A stretch of DNA of 64,000 nucleotides from Bimastos eiseni. Taxonomy: Eukaryota > Annelida > Clitellata > Crassiclitellata > Lumbricidae. Numbering within the stretch: the stretch's first letter is position 1; every line of letters begins with the position of its first letter. Location: NCBI GenBank assembly GCA_959347315.1, contig OY365813.1, positions 13,095,891 through 13,159,890 on the forward strand, in the 5' to 3' direction. Below the pieces are notes generated by a model. That model saw only the letters and a list, made by a program, of their open reading frames with translations, had not been told where the DNA came from and did no database searches. Below, one piece after another: positions 11,670 through 22,342 of the stretch. A program made the position numbers and the translations under genes.

Positions 11670-12115
11670 CAGGGATGCTGTCTTGAGACCGCGGTCTTGG
11701 TCTCGAGACGGTCTCGAGACCGGAAAACTGCAGTCTTGGTCTCGAATGCATCGGTCTTGGTCTCGGACCATCGGTCTTGGTCTCGGTCTAGATCTCGAAC
11801 GCGTCGGTCATGGTCAATTGGTCTTAAAATTAACGGTCTTGGGACTGATCTCCGTCTTAAATTAGCGTTCTTGGCAGGGATGTGGTCTCGAGACGGTCTC
11901 GAGACCGGAAAACTGCCGTCTTGGTCTTGGTCTCGAATGGATCGGTCTTAGTCTCGGTCTTGGTCTCGAATGCGTCGGTCTTGGTCTTGGTCTTAAAGGA
12001 ACGGTCTTGAGATTGGTCTCCGTTTAAATTAGTGTTCTTGATCATTGCCGTATTTGAGCAATTTTCCCGATATTTGTCGGTTATTTTAGATTATTAGAGA
12101 CACCGGACGTTTAGG
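11670..12115 (+). mobile_element. GGTCTT/GGTCTCG repeat element, copy 1
   Basis: The element starts CAGGGATGCTGTCTTGAGAC, continues as 6-bp-based words GGTCTT, GGTCTCG and CGAGACC, restarts internally with CAGGGATGTGGTCTCGAGAC at about 11876, and ends in a non-repetitive flank reading TTATTAGAGACACCGGACG. The flank and array recur inverted at 37050-37321, with further copies at 37622-37750 and 38240-38516. A CAGGGATG terminus is common in hAT elements, but the matching opposite TIR is not seen here. The stop-free frames (RSWS, GLET) are repeat artefacts. Confidence 0.65.
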
Positions 12116-12740
12116 TCCTAGTAACTTTCAAAGCAAACAAACATAAAAAACTCTAATGGAAGACATTTCTCGTTGAGCAAAGAGCAATATCACGTCTATA
12201 AATCACACATTCGTAGAGCAAATATCAACTGCGCAGCAATTTAAACATAAATTGAAAGCATAGAAACTTCGCTGTGGTTGATCAAGCGTGTTGGAATGGG
12301 TTGCCAAGCAACCAATGACGTTAGCTCCTCGATCTTGCTTTGCCTCCAGTTGGTTAGCGCCTGCTAAAGAATATTGATCTATTTTGAAGGGGCGCTATAT
12401 AAACCTTTTATTACGATTACTTTGGCAACATGAGCATAGCAGCAATATTAGGTTTGATAAAGTCGGCAGTAAAAGTGAATCTCACGAATTTAAGTGTTTT
12501 TGCTGATTTAATTATTTCTGAAAAAGATTTACTATATCTCGAAAAGTATATTTCGGAGATGATCTGAAGAGACTGCGTAACAATGTGTTTTATCACAAAT
12601 GATACTAGACAGCAAACAGCGAGAGCTGCTGCAGTTGTGCACTTATCCTTCCTGCTGTATGCGCTATCATATAATAATTGTCAATTTCTGGGTATAATAA
12701 TATTTTACACGGTTTTCTAACATCAGTTCTGCAGCAATCG
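12116..12740. other. Unique-looking stretch with one retroposon tail
   Basis: GGGGCGCTATATAAACCTTT at about 12388 is a retroposon tail. No exon recognised elsewhere. Confidence 0.4.
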
Positions 12741-12747
12741 TAGAATA

Positions 12748-12812
12748 TATTTATATATATTATATATATTATATATATATATATATTATATATATATATT
12801 ATATATATATAT
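12748..12812. repeat. TA dinucleotide microsatellite
   Basis: ATATAT runs broken by TTATA. Confidence 0.9.
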
Positions 12813-12904
12813 CGCTATAGCATGTATTGACATCGCAAATTGTTATCGTGTATTGCCATCATATAGTGTTATCGTAGCCTATGTTGAAATTGTATGCCTT
12901 TCCT

Positions 12905-13050
12905 GGATTAAGAAGCCGTCCATAAATGACGTCACGCAAATTTGGACATTTTTGACCCCCTCCCCACGACACACGTCGTCACAAAAGTCATAACCCGTCA
13001 CAAAACTCTGCCCCACTCCCGAAAAAACCAGATGTCCAGGATGTTATATA
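12905..13050. mobile_element. End of a DNA-transposon-like element (GCCGTCCATAAATGACGTCA)
   Basis: The text GCCGTCCATAAATGACGTCA followed by GCAAATTTGG and GACCCCCTCC resembles the end of the 36433-36894 element (GGGTCGTCCACAAAGGACGT). A matching opposite end was not found, so this is a possible truncated relative. Confidence 0.35.
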
Positions 13051-13054
13051 TATA

Positions 13055-13740
13055 TTTACTTTTGATTATCAAGAAAACTAATTATAACGGTAAAAATACT
13101 TATAACTATATCTAGTAGAACGAATAATAATGGTGAAAGTGTGATTATTACATTCATTATGCATTCAAGAAGATGAAATGCTCTGGTAGAATCATTACAT
13201 TCATAAAGGTGTTTTATAACAATAACTTGAAACAATTTAATATTTAATTGAATGAAAAAATGGTTTAAAAAACGGCACGACGTTGTTGTGTGGAAAGAGA
13301 AGAAGAAATTCACCGACTATAAGACCCAAAACGAAAATTTCTCCAGCCCGTCAACTTCATTTGAGGCGGCTGAGCTCCCGCGAGTAGCGGGAACTCAAGT
13401 GTCATCGCCAGACCTAGACCAATAACTTCGCTTCAACACGGTTGGAAACGGACTAGCAATGGAGCACGCAACGCGCGTGGTAAGCTACTTAATTTTGTTG
13501 TGAATAATTTGCAGGGCTTTTATTGGAAAAACGACGACCTACTGAATGAGACGTGTATAGCCATCACAGTGTGGTTTGAATCGCCACAGTCGTTGGATTC
13601 GGGGATTTTGCGTTTCAGCCAATACTCCTATAGCCAGCTGACGACATGCCTTTGGCACGAAAACGCACAATCAGTCAATCAGAATGTCAGCCGGTTATAC
13701 AAGCAATGTCGCGCTAGATCAGACACTGTTGTCACCTAAT
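13055..13740. other. Stretch without recognised gene
   Basis: Open frames of 79-85 codons lie here on either strand, but neither has family motifs. I see no supported gene. Confidence 0.35.
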
Positions 13741-13754
13741 TTGTTCAACCTTTC

Positions 13755-14050
13755 ATAGGCTGTCTGTCTGTCTGTCTCTCTCTTAGCGGGCTGGTCTCTT
13801 GTACAGGCTGTTTCAGGGTTCCCAGCACATCTGAGGTTTTCTCTTTCGGTGGCGCAATACAAATTTTCAAATGTAGTTATACAAGTTATCTTGTCTTACC
13901 TTTTCTCATCTGATCTGATTGTATTTTATATAATCTAATCTTATATCTCATCTCATCACAAGCTATCTTATCTCGTCTCACCTAATCAAATTTCGTCTCA
14001 AGATATCTTAACTCGTCTCATTCCATCACAAATTATCTCAGCTTCTAGAG
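13755..14050 (+). repeat. Degenerate TCTCATCT / TATCTTATCTCG low-complexity tract
   Basis: CTGT run followed by degenerate 10-15-bp words (ATCTCATCTC, TATCTTATCTCGTCTCA). Confidence 0.6.
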
Positions 14051-14324
14051 CGTCATTATAATTATAATCAATAATTGGCAACAATCGATAGCTATTGATT
14101 AGACTATTTTAAAGCGCTTATCCCCTACGATCAGCCAATTAAGTCTGTCTAAGCTGTAGGATCACCAATAGAGGCAGGCCATATGACGATCCATCTATCT
14201 CAATGCAAGTCATCAACTGATGACACAACTCCATCTCTCCTTTCTTCCCTTCTCTGTGCTATGCTCCTAATCCCATCTCATCCTTTACCATGTCCCTGCT
14301 AATTTCCTCTCCATGGCAGTTCTT

Positions 14325-15005
14325 TCTTTTCTTCCCTTCCCTTCTCTTCTTCTTCCCTTCTTTTCCTCTTCCCTTCTCTTCCTCTTCCCTTCTCTTCCTC
14401 TTCCCTTCTCTTCCTCTACCCTTCTCTTCCTCTTCCCTTCTCTTCCTCTTCCCTTCTCTTCCACTTCCCTCCTCATCCCTTCTCTTCCTCTACCCTTCTC
14501 TTCCTCTTCCCTTATCTTCCTCTTCCCTTCTCTTCCTCTTCCCTTTTCTTCCTCTTCCCTTCTCTTCCTCTTCCCTTCTCTTCCTCTTCCCTTCTCTTCC
14601 TCTTCCCTTCTCTTCCTCTTCCCTTCTCTTCCTCTTTCCTTCTCTTCCTCTTCCCTTCTCTTCCTCTTCCCTTCTCTTCCTCTTCCCTTCTCTTCCTCTT
14701 TCCTTCTCTTCCTCTTTCCTTCTCTTCCTCTTCCCTTCTCTTCCTCTTCCCTTCTCTTCCTCTTTCCTTCTCTTCCTCTTCCCTTCTCTTCCACTTCCCT
14801 CCTCATCCCTTCTCTTCCTCTTCCCTTCTCTTCCTCTTCCCTTCTCTTCCTCTTCCCTTCTCTTCCTCTTTCCTTCTCTTCCTCTTTCCTTCTCTTCCTC
14901 TTCCCTTCTCTTCCTCTTCCCTTCTCTTCCTCTTCCCTTCTCTTCCTCTTCCCTTCTCTTCCTCTTCCCTTCTCTTCCTCTTCCCTTCTCTTCCTCTTCC
15001 CGTGT
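14325..15005 (+). repeat. 16-bp polypyrimidine minisatellite
   Basis: Unit TTCTCTTCCTCTTCCC repeated about forty times with few variants (CCACTTCCC, CTTTCC). The strand is almost wholly C/T for ~680 bp. As 16 is not a multiple of 3, each frame passes through all phases and yields the same 16-residue peptide cycle: PLPFSSSSLLFLFPS-like on plus, basic/acidic KRKRREEEEKGRG-like on minus. Several long frames on both strands are artefacts. Such tracts can form triplex DNA. Confidence 0.95.
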
Positions 15006-15549
15006 CTTTTTCTCACCCCTATCACATCTCATTCCTTACCATGTCCCTACTCATTTTCCCATTCAATCCCTTCTTTCTCATTCCCTCCACTTTGCCCTAC
15101 CTCTACACCATCTCATCCTTCATCATGTCCATACTCATTCCATCTTCGGTCCTTCCTTCTCTTCCTTCTCCCTTCTCTGTGCCCTACCTCTACCTCATTC
15201 CCCACACTGCCTCTGCTAATTTCCTCTTCGATCCTTCCTTCTCTCGTCCGCCTCGTTCTTCACTTTGTCGGTCCATCAATTCTATTTCGCTTCGCGTCTT
15301 CAGCATCTGCTTCTGCCTCTGCAACCGGTGGAGGTATTATTGCCGTTCGTCATTCCAGCCCTCGTCCATTCTCTCTTTTGCTACCTCGCTTCTCCTCCAC
15401 AGCTTCTACTTCCTCCTCCTTCTCTGCTACCGATGGGGGTTTGGGGTAGTTCCACCACAAAAGGAGTCGACGTTCATCAATCGCAGATCCGCCGGTCAAT
15501 TAAGAGCACGGTGGTGGACGCCATTCTAGCGTTCGGATGAAAACGCACC

Positions 15550-15990
15550 TGCGCCCTTCTGCCTGCCTGTCTGTCTGTCTCCTTCTTCCTTTCTTTTTAT
15601 CCCTCTCTGTCTAGGTCTCTGTTTGTCTCTGTTTTTCTGTCAATGTCGCCGTCTCTCACTAACCCTCTCGCTTTCTCTCCCCTCTCTCTACTTCCCCCTT
15701 TCTCCCCTCTCAATCTCTCTCTCTCTCTCTCCTTGTCTCTCTGTCTCTTTCTCTCTCCCTCTGTGACCCTCTTTCTCTCACTCTTATTCTCTCCCTCTCT
15801 TTCTCGGTTTCTCGGTGACCCTCTTTCTCTCACTCTTATTCTCTCCCTCTCTTTCTCGGTTTCTGTTAATGTCTCTATATCTTTGTATCTGTTTCCGTAT
15901 CTCTGTCTCTGTCTCTATATCTCTACCTTTGTCTGTCTTTGTCCTTTCTCTCTGTCCTTTTTTCTATCCATCTCATTCTCTGGTTCCCTC
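15550..15990 (+). repeat. CT-rich tract with a 52-bp tandem duplication
   Basis: Pyrimidine-rich CTCT/CTGT sequence. A 52-bp segment beginning TGACCCTCTTTCTCTCACTC at 15763 is repeated directly at about 15815. Confidence 0.8.
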
Positions 15991-16009
15991 CCGCAGCTGG
16001 CTTATTTTT

Positions 16010-16790
16010 AGCGTCTGCCAAAAGCGCGTCTTTCTCTGTCTTCTGACATCTTCTGCACACAATGGCGGATCTAGAGACAGCCAATTTCCCAAGTCCTCGT
16101 TTCAGTTAGACGACCTGGCCATGGAAGTGTTTTGGCTAGAAAGTAGTTTGTGGTCTATACTTTAAGATCAAGTAAGGAAGGGAAAATCGGTAAGAGAAGG
16201 CAAAAAGAGCCGTTGGAAAAGAGAAGGCCAATGCCAATGAATGAAAAGAATAGTGCAATCCAGATTCTAGCCAAACATAATTCTTTTCATCAATTCAGCT
16301 ACCATTAAAACCGCAATCTTATCGCCTATCTACCGGACACCATGCATTCTTCGGACTATCGAACCTTCGGACTAACAAACCTTCGGACTATAGACGCAGA
16401 ACCAGTTCCCTCTAGGTTGACTCCGCAGCCTTTAACTTCGTATATGTAGATTGTAGAATGAGTGGGTGCCAAACAGCCGCGTCTTGAAGGGAGGATCAGT
16501 CTATATATATTTAGGATCAGCCTATATATATCAAATCAGATCAAATCGCTAATTTTGTAACCAAAAAAATAAACCACAAAAAATACGATCAATTTACAAT
16601 CATTACGGTTGATAGCGGCCACAAGGAAAGGCTCTGAAGGGATCAAAACAATCCCGCTAGTAGAGACACCTACGTACAATTTAAGACAAACACGGACGGT
16701 TGAATGTAATACAGCAATTAAATATAAGTTAATATATGCACGTGAGTCGATATATATATGTATATATAATACATATGATATATATATATA
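16010..16790. other. Stretch with short repeats, no recognised gene
   Basis: A short repeat of CCTTCGGACTA occurs three times at 16345-16395, and AGGATCAG followed by TATATATA is duplicated at 16493-16532. No exon recognised. Confidence 0.45.
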
Positions 16791-16796
16791 GGCTGT

Positions 16797-16940
16797 TCAC
16801 TCACCTGTTTGCTTACGAACCTCCCACTCTTTACACCAACCTCATACTATCCGATACTGACTTAATTTCTGAATTCTATCATATCAGACTGGGCACTCTG
16901 CCCCCAGTTTGATAAGAATCAATCAATCAATCAATATGCA
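16797..16940 (+). repeat. Possible LINE 3' end with AATC tail
   Basis: The plus frame reads LILSDTDLISEFYHIRLG then stops, and is followed by GATAAGAATCAATCAATCAA. A frame ending in a simple AATC tail fits a LINE 3' terminus. A similar (AATC)n next to an inverted GCGATATATAAATTT tail lies at 46025-46070. Confidence 0.4.
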
Positions 16941-17755
16941 TTATTGATCACCATATCAACATAATTTTATGCACAGATTTTCGATAGTCATGTACAATGG
17001 CATCAAACGGATACAAATACAAATTGACATAGTTCTTCTACCAGGGTCGCACTGTTTACATCAATCATTATTACATTAGAATTGTTGTTTGATATCACAT
17101 GCTACAAATCAGTTGACATAAATCCATCGCTATGGTGTTCACAATTCATCATTTAAGTCTCTTCAGTAGCATATTTGTCCACAATACGGTGAACGCAATA
17201 GAACACAATACAATAAACACTAATTCATGCACAAAGCCTTGCAACAACTTTATAAACACTTGCATTAAGGAAATGAACTGGTAATGTGTTGCTGAATTGA
17301 TTCACTATAGGCAGACTGTATATATATATATATTATATAATATATATATATTTATATACTCTGTAATGGAAGTCCTGATGATATGGCATTATAGACGCAG
17401 TCATTCCTGGACAATTCGCCATAACTTGATGCCATGCTTAAGTTGCAATTGGTAATTCCATGAAATGCATCTGCCCATATGCGTGACTACTTCAGAGAGA
17501 GAACGGACGCCTCGTTTACGCATGCAAAGGCTGCTGCTGCTGAGGAAAGAAGACTCCGTCTCCATGGCTACCACGACGACCATCTTCCGGCAGGGGTCGT
17601 CCATAAAATGCATCTGAACGGACTGTGTAAGGTTGGGTGACATGGCAATTAAAGCACTTGGTGCAGGAATTAGATTCTGCATAAAACAGTGAGTCATTAT
17701 CGAGACAACCAGTGATTGGTTGTTTATTAAGGCACGCTTCTTTAATATCTATACA
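16941..17755. other. AT-rich stretch, no recognised gene
   Basis: Contains a TA microsatellite at 17318-17355. A 98-codon minus frame at 17401-17697 has no family motif and I do not call it. Confidence 0.35.
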
Positions 17756-17764
17756 ACACGTGTC

Positions 17765-17975
17765 CGTTTCATGTATGTATGCACGTATATATATATATAT
17801 GTATTAACATATACGTATGTATGTATTATATCAATATGCATGGACCTATATACATATATAAATATGTATGTGTGTATGTATCTATGTATGTATATACATG
17901 TATGTATTGTATGTATGTGTGCAATATGCATGAATATACTGGCGTGTGTATATGTTCATGTATGTATCAGTTTAT
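17765..17975. repeat. TATG/TACA degenerate microsatellite
   Basis: Imperfect ATGT and TATA words keep frames open on both strands (MYVC-type peptides); not coding. Confidence 0.8.
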
Positions 17976-18390
17976 AAGACTCTTGTAAACAAAGCGCGTT
18001 GAAGAGCCTCATAACTGCCTGTAGCTGCTTCCGCTGCAGACACATCGTGTATTGATGCTGCTACAACAGGTTTCATCTGCGTATTGTGTTTAAGATAATG
18101 AAGTTGTTCTGCGTCGTGTGATGGAGGATTCGACGGCGCCTGTGCCAATCTTAGCAGCCAATAAGTTCTTCATCATCAAAGCGTACTAGATCCAGCTACT
18201 GACCGTCATTTAAACCCCCAACCGAATGTGATGTATCCGACCAACTCAAAGTCGGCTCGACTCGGGGCTAGACTCGGCTCACGACTCCGATGTCAGGCGA
18301 GGTCTCTGAGCTGTCACGAGTGCCGACTAAGCTCACGTGACGTCCAGCAAAAGAACCGTTTTTGCGAAATTTGCGGCTGAGATTTAGACG

Positions 18391-19047
18391 ATGGGTCCAC
18401 AGCGTGAAAATGCTGCCTTATATCAGGAAGCCAGTGCAGCAATAAAGTATTCAGCTTCAAAGGCTACCGAGATTGATGACTTGATTCTTGCTAATGCTCC
18501 TGGGCTGCTTCCTGCGCCAGCTCCTTCTCCTCCATCTTCACCTCCTCCTTCCCCGTCTCCTTCTACTCCTCCTCCATTTCTTCCTGGTCCATCTCCTCTT
18601 CCTCCTTCATTTCCTTCTGCCTCTCCTCCAATTCCTCCTGTTCCATCTCCGCTTCCTCCTCCATTTCCTTCTGCTACTCCTACAACTCCTCCAACCCATC
18701 CTCCTTTTCGTCTTCCATCTCCTCCTCCTCCTCTTCCTTCATCTCCTTCTGCGCCTCATCTTTCTCAAACTCCTCAATCGCCTCCTGCTCCTTCTCCATC
18801 TCCTTCTGTTCCTCCTCTTCCGCCTCCGTCGCCTCCTCTTTCTCCTCCTTCTCTTCCAACTCCACCGTCCCTTCTAACTCTTATCCTCCCGCTCCTTCTT
18901 ATCTTCTTGCCATTACTCCCACTTCCGTGCAACATCCCGCGCTCCATGGTTTCCGATCCGTCGTACTTTGCAGATGATCTTCCCATGTATACTACGATCA
19001 TTCTATTTGGAAATCGATCGTCATTTAATCCTCCGTCTATATCATAG
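18391..19047 (+). CDS. Hypothetical proline-rich ORF, probably low-complexity
   Basis: A 218-codon frame. The first ~38 residues (from MGPQRENAALYQ to LILANAPG) are non-repetitive; residues ~40-155 are Pro/Ser-rich on a CCT/CTC triplet-like tract; residues ~160-180 are Leu-rich, and the tail is ordinary. The minus strand of the same tract gives Glu/Lys-rich frames such as EEKEEKEEATEAEEEE. A period-3 biased tract automatically keeps several frames open, so the length is weak evidence. No family recognised, and no promoter, splice sites or polyA signal could be tied to it. More likely non-coding than not. Confidence 0.2.
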   Translation: MGPQRENAALYQEASAAIKYSASKATEIDDLILANAPGLLPAPAPSPPSSPPPSPSPSTPPPFLPGPSPLPPSFPSASPPIPPVPSPLPPPFPSATPTTPPTHPPFRLPSPPPPLPSSPSAPHLSQTPQSPPAPSPSPSVPPLPPPSPPLSPPSLPTPPSLLTLILPLLLIFLPLLPLPCNIPRSMVSDPSYFADDLPMYTTIILFGNRSSFNPPSIS

Positions 19048-19049
19048 TT

Positions 19050-20235
19050 CTTATTAGCGTCGTTTAGTCTTGTTTTCTTTGCCTCTTCATCTATATTTCA
19101 TTGTGCTGCTTTTCCGAAGATAACGGATCATAAAATCCGATCTGGCCGACGCATATATCTCATACGAGCGTTTCTTCTATCTTTATCCGACTCTGCGGTG
19201 ACCCCCCTCTTTTAAATCTCTGGTCCGAGCGACTATCGACCAAGGGTCATCGATCCCAACTCGGCCAGTGGTCGTTTTGCTTCTGTTTAGTGTTGGGATC
19301 CGTCAGAAATGTGCGCCTATGTATATCTGGTGACCAATGTGTGTCGTTGGTGCCGTAAATTAGATCTGGCTTGTTCTGCGACGCGAGGGACTCCCTTTGC
19401 AGCTCTACGGTAATCCATAGGCTGGGGCGATATCGCGAACGTCACTGGCCAAGGAATCCATAATAGGTCCTTGGTCGCTGGCCAACCCACTTCGTTACGA
19501 ACCGCAGTCGAATGGTTCTGGCCGATTACTGCGGGCTGTAGGAATATAAAACGGAACTAACGTCTAGTGACTTCTTCGAGTACCCAAATCCACCAGTTTT
19601 CTGATAATTGCTGCTGGTGAATCAACAAAGTAAATAACGTGAGACGCTATATAAATTTAAAGATACGATAGCGGTAAAGGCGTTAGAAATGAGTGAAGGG
19701 TAACAGTAAAGTAAGTATTGTCTATTAAGCGTCTATGATAAGAGATCTCTCCAGTTCAATAAAGGTCGAGTTTGCTGAAACTCTATCCGGTCTGAGACGC
19801 TGTATATGCTAATAATACCTGACTATTGATAATATCTCTAAGTCAGGTTATCCAGATATATCTGCGTATCAGTTCAGCGCTTATAATTCTTCTTCGCCTT
19901 CCAATATGGAGGATATAATGGTCTATGCCACCTGCAATGAGATCGTAATAAATCTGATAGAACCAGATTATGAATATATATATATATGTATATATAATTA
20001 TGTATACTATGTGCAGCAATGAAAGTTGAAAGTTTCATCTGAACTTTGTTCATTTCTATTTTGAATGCAGTTGAAGCTGATTCAATTTCTTTTTTTTCGT
20101 TGGGCTATAATTATAGTGGTAAATGCGGCGATGTGATGACGGTTTGCCTTTAGCACGCCATCGATTGATTCTTCGTGCATTAGTTACCGGCTCAATAGAA
20201 GTAATAAATTGCAATTGGAATCATAATCATAATAA
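19050..20235. other. Stretch without recognised gene
   Basis: GC-moderate sequence with repeated TCGGCC, GGCCAAGG and CTGGCCAA words (19240-19520), but no frame longer than 60 codons and no exon recognised. Confidence 0.4.
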
Positions 20236-20264
20236 TTCACTCTGAACTGCGGTCAAAGCCGCGG

Positions 20265-20527
20265 ATGTATCAGAGGGGCCGTACAGTAGTGGTGAACACA
20301 CTGGGCCACAGCACTCGAGGTACCGAGATCGAGACCCGTACCCCCGTATGAATTCCTTCCTTCGCTAGGCGGCGGCGTTTGTTAAAAATGAGGCGAATAG
20401 CGTTATGGGCACCCTGCGTGGCTGCCGACTGTTAAATTCGACTCCTGTAATAACTCGTCATCATTCGCTCATACTGTTCTTGTAATCATAATGCCTTTGT
20501 CAGTTTGAAAGTAAACGCTGATTGTTA

Positions 20528-20590
<63 letters not shown>
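20265..20590 (+). mobile_element. tRNA-derived SINE with ATT tail
   Basis: A pol III box A-like TAGTGGTGAACACACTGG at about 20290 is followed by box B-like GATCGAGACCC at 20328, as in tRNA-derived SINEs. The body contains GGGCACCCTGCGTGGCTGCC and the element ends in a GATTGTTATTG(TTA)n tail at 20520-20588. A diverged piece of the body (GGCGCCTTGCATGACTGCC) recurs at 39530-39575. Confidence 0.6.
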
Positions 20591-20591
<1 letters not shown>

Positions 20592-21312
20592 CAGACCTTG
20601 CTCTGAAGACGTCGTAGTTTTCGTCTTGATCCGCCTTCTTCGTAGTTGCGCTTCTTGTGCCAGGCTCTGAGACTCCAGAGGAGAAGGGCCGCCTTGTCCT
20701 TGTCGGCGGCGGAGGCCGACTCCTCGTCCTCCTCCAAGAGTTCATCACAGTCCGGCATCGCACCACTGGTCGTCTTCTAGCAGAGCAGCGCACCAGCTGA
20801 CCACATCTGTCCAATGTACGACGGTCGTCTGAGATGGCAGCAGCGAAATCAACACCGTGTCGACGACATAGGATCTGAGTCACAGCTCGATGATCGTGTA
20901 CTGTATTGCAATTTCATGTGATGTAATGTATTGCAATATGCAATACTGTGATACGTATGTGCTATGTTATATATGTGACTGTGTTAAAGTTGAGTTACAA
21001 TATGTTATACTGTCTTGTGCCGTGTCATTTATTATGTTATTCTGTTTTATACCATGCACGTCAGTCTGTGTTGCACTATATGTATACTATGTCTGTGATG
21101 TGTTTATGCTATTTTATGCTATGCTGTGTTTTGCTGTATTTATTCTATGTATAATTGTATATGCCATGAGATGCTACGCTGTAGGCGGTCCGATTCACAA
21201 CGTCAGATGTCAAATACGCCAAGAAAACTGAACGGTCGCTGACGGGGTCTCTCGAGTCTTTCTTGACCGTCGGACGGACGAAAGTAGAAAGGACGGATGG
21301 ACAGTAGGCAGT
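20591..21312. other. Stretch without recognised gene
   Basis: GC-richer segment (20600-20880), then TGTTATG-rich low-complexity sequence up to the gap. Its frames look compositional. No gene supported. Confidence 0.35.
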
Positions 21313-21512
21313 NNNNNNNNNNNNNNNNNNNNNNNNNNNNNNNNNNNNNNNNNNNNNNNNNNNNNNNNNNNNNNNNNNNNNNNNNNNNNNNNNNNNNNNN
21401 NNNNNNNNNNNNNNNNNNNNNNNNNNNNNNNNNNNNNNNNNNNNNNNNNNNNNNNNNNNNNNNNNNNNNNNNNNNNNNNNNNNNNNNNNNNNNNNNNNNN
21501 NNNNNNNNNNNN
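21313..21512. other. Assembly gap (200 N)
   Basis: Exactly 200 unresolved bases, a typical fixed-size scaffold gap. Order and distance across it rest on the assembler. Confidence 1.
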
Positions 21513-21799
21513 GAACTTGGATACAGATGTTGAATTGTGACGTGGTAATTTCATTGGCAAAAGTGACATGAATACTTGATATCTATGGGTATCCGTCATA
21601 GTAATAATATTTGTAAAATATCTGTATATACATATGCACATGCAGATATACTTATGACTTACAGATGCATATACATGCAATATATACATTATATACAATA
21701 TATACATACAATATATACATTGACATATAGGCCCTAATATATGTACATATAATAGCTACACGCGTTTACATTTTCATAGGCCTACACACTACTGTCACG

Positions 21800-22190
21800 G
21801 ACTACATGCATGTTATTTGCGCTGGCTTTCCATCTTGCAACGCATTAGCTACAGAACAACCGTGTTGATATGGCGACGCTTTCTTGACTCTGTGGAAGCT
21901 TTGCTGCCCTCTTTCAGCTTTGGTTAGCCGTCGAGCTCTTCGTTCTTCCTCTGGTAGCGAGCTTCTGATGCCCTGTGCAAGCACCTCGACCAAGCAGCGT
22001 CGAGCCTTCTCAGTTGATGTTCCTTCCACCTGGAAGGCACTCCATTTAAAGGTACGATTGTTGCCATGTAGTGATGCGTCTTGGTTTTGCAAGTCGCTTA
22101 AGACTGATTTGTTTCGGAGTGATTGAGCTGGAAGTAAACCTTCGAGTAGAATTCTTGAGGGATTGCTACGTAAATGTTAAAATGAATGAG
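21800..22190 (+). pseudogene. LINE (CR1/L2-like) RT C-terminal end plus tail
   Basis: The plus frame reads LCCPLSALVSRRALRSSSGS, ELLMPCASTSTKQRRAFSVD, VPSTWKAL and CKSLKTDLFRSD, the same C-terminus as the minus-strand copy at 7690-8290 (RRALRSSSGSELLVPHAS there). The 3' tail GGGATTGCTACGTAAATGTT AAAATGAATGAG matches the family tail. The two copies lie in opposite orientation 14 kb apart. Confidence 0.75.
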
Positions 22191-22342
22191 TGAAGGAGTA
22201 TGACATAATTGCACAGTTCTCGATTAAGCTGCCAGGTTGATTACTTGCCTTTCATATTCTCTCATATCTGCTCGTTTATTTATTAATTTGAACGATTTAT
22301 ACGGCATCCCTTCAAGAACATCTTCATGATAAATTAATTAAA

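Noticed and set aside
11569..12045. Arg/Ser-rich frames suggesting an SR-type protein (RSWSRT, SRSRTRRSWS)
   Set aside because: They come from GGTCTCG/GGTCTT words; other copies at 37.2 and 38.4 kb give different frames and no conserved protein.
14285..15449. Long plus and minus frames, up to 378 codons
   Set aside because: Generated by the 16-bp pyrimidine minisatellite; identical 16-residue cycles in several frames on both strands.
15597..16165. Several frames in CT-rich sequence
   Set aside because: Leu/Ser/Phe-rich low-complexity translations with no domain; composition effect.
20265..20345. Intact tRNA gene suggested by A and B box-like words
   Set aside because: The region does not fold into a convincing cloverleaf with a complete acceptor stem by eye and continues into a SINE body with an ATT tail.
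21297..21707. Frames spanning the N run
   Set aside because: Consist mainly of unknown bases in the assembly gap.
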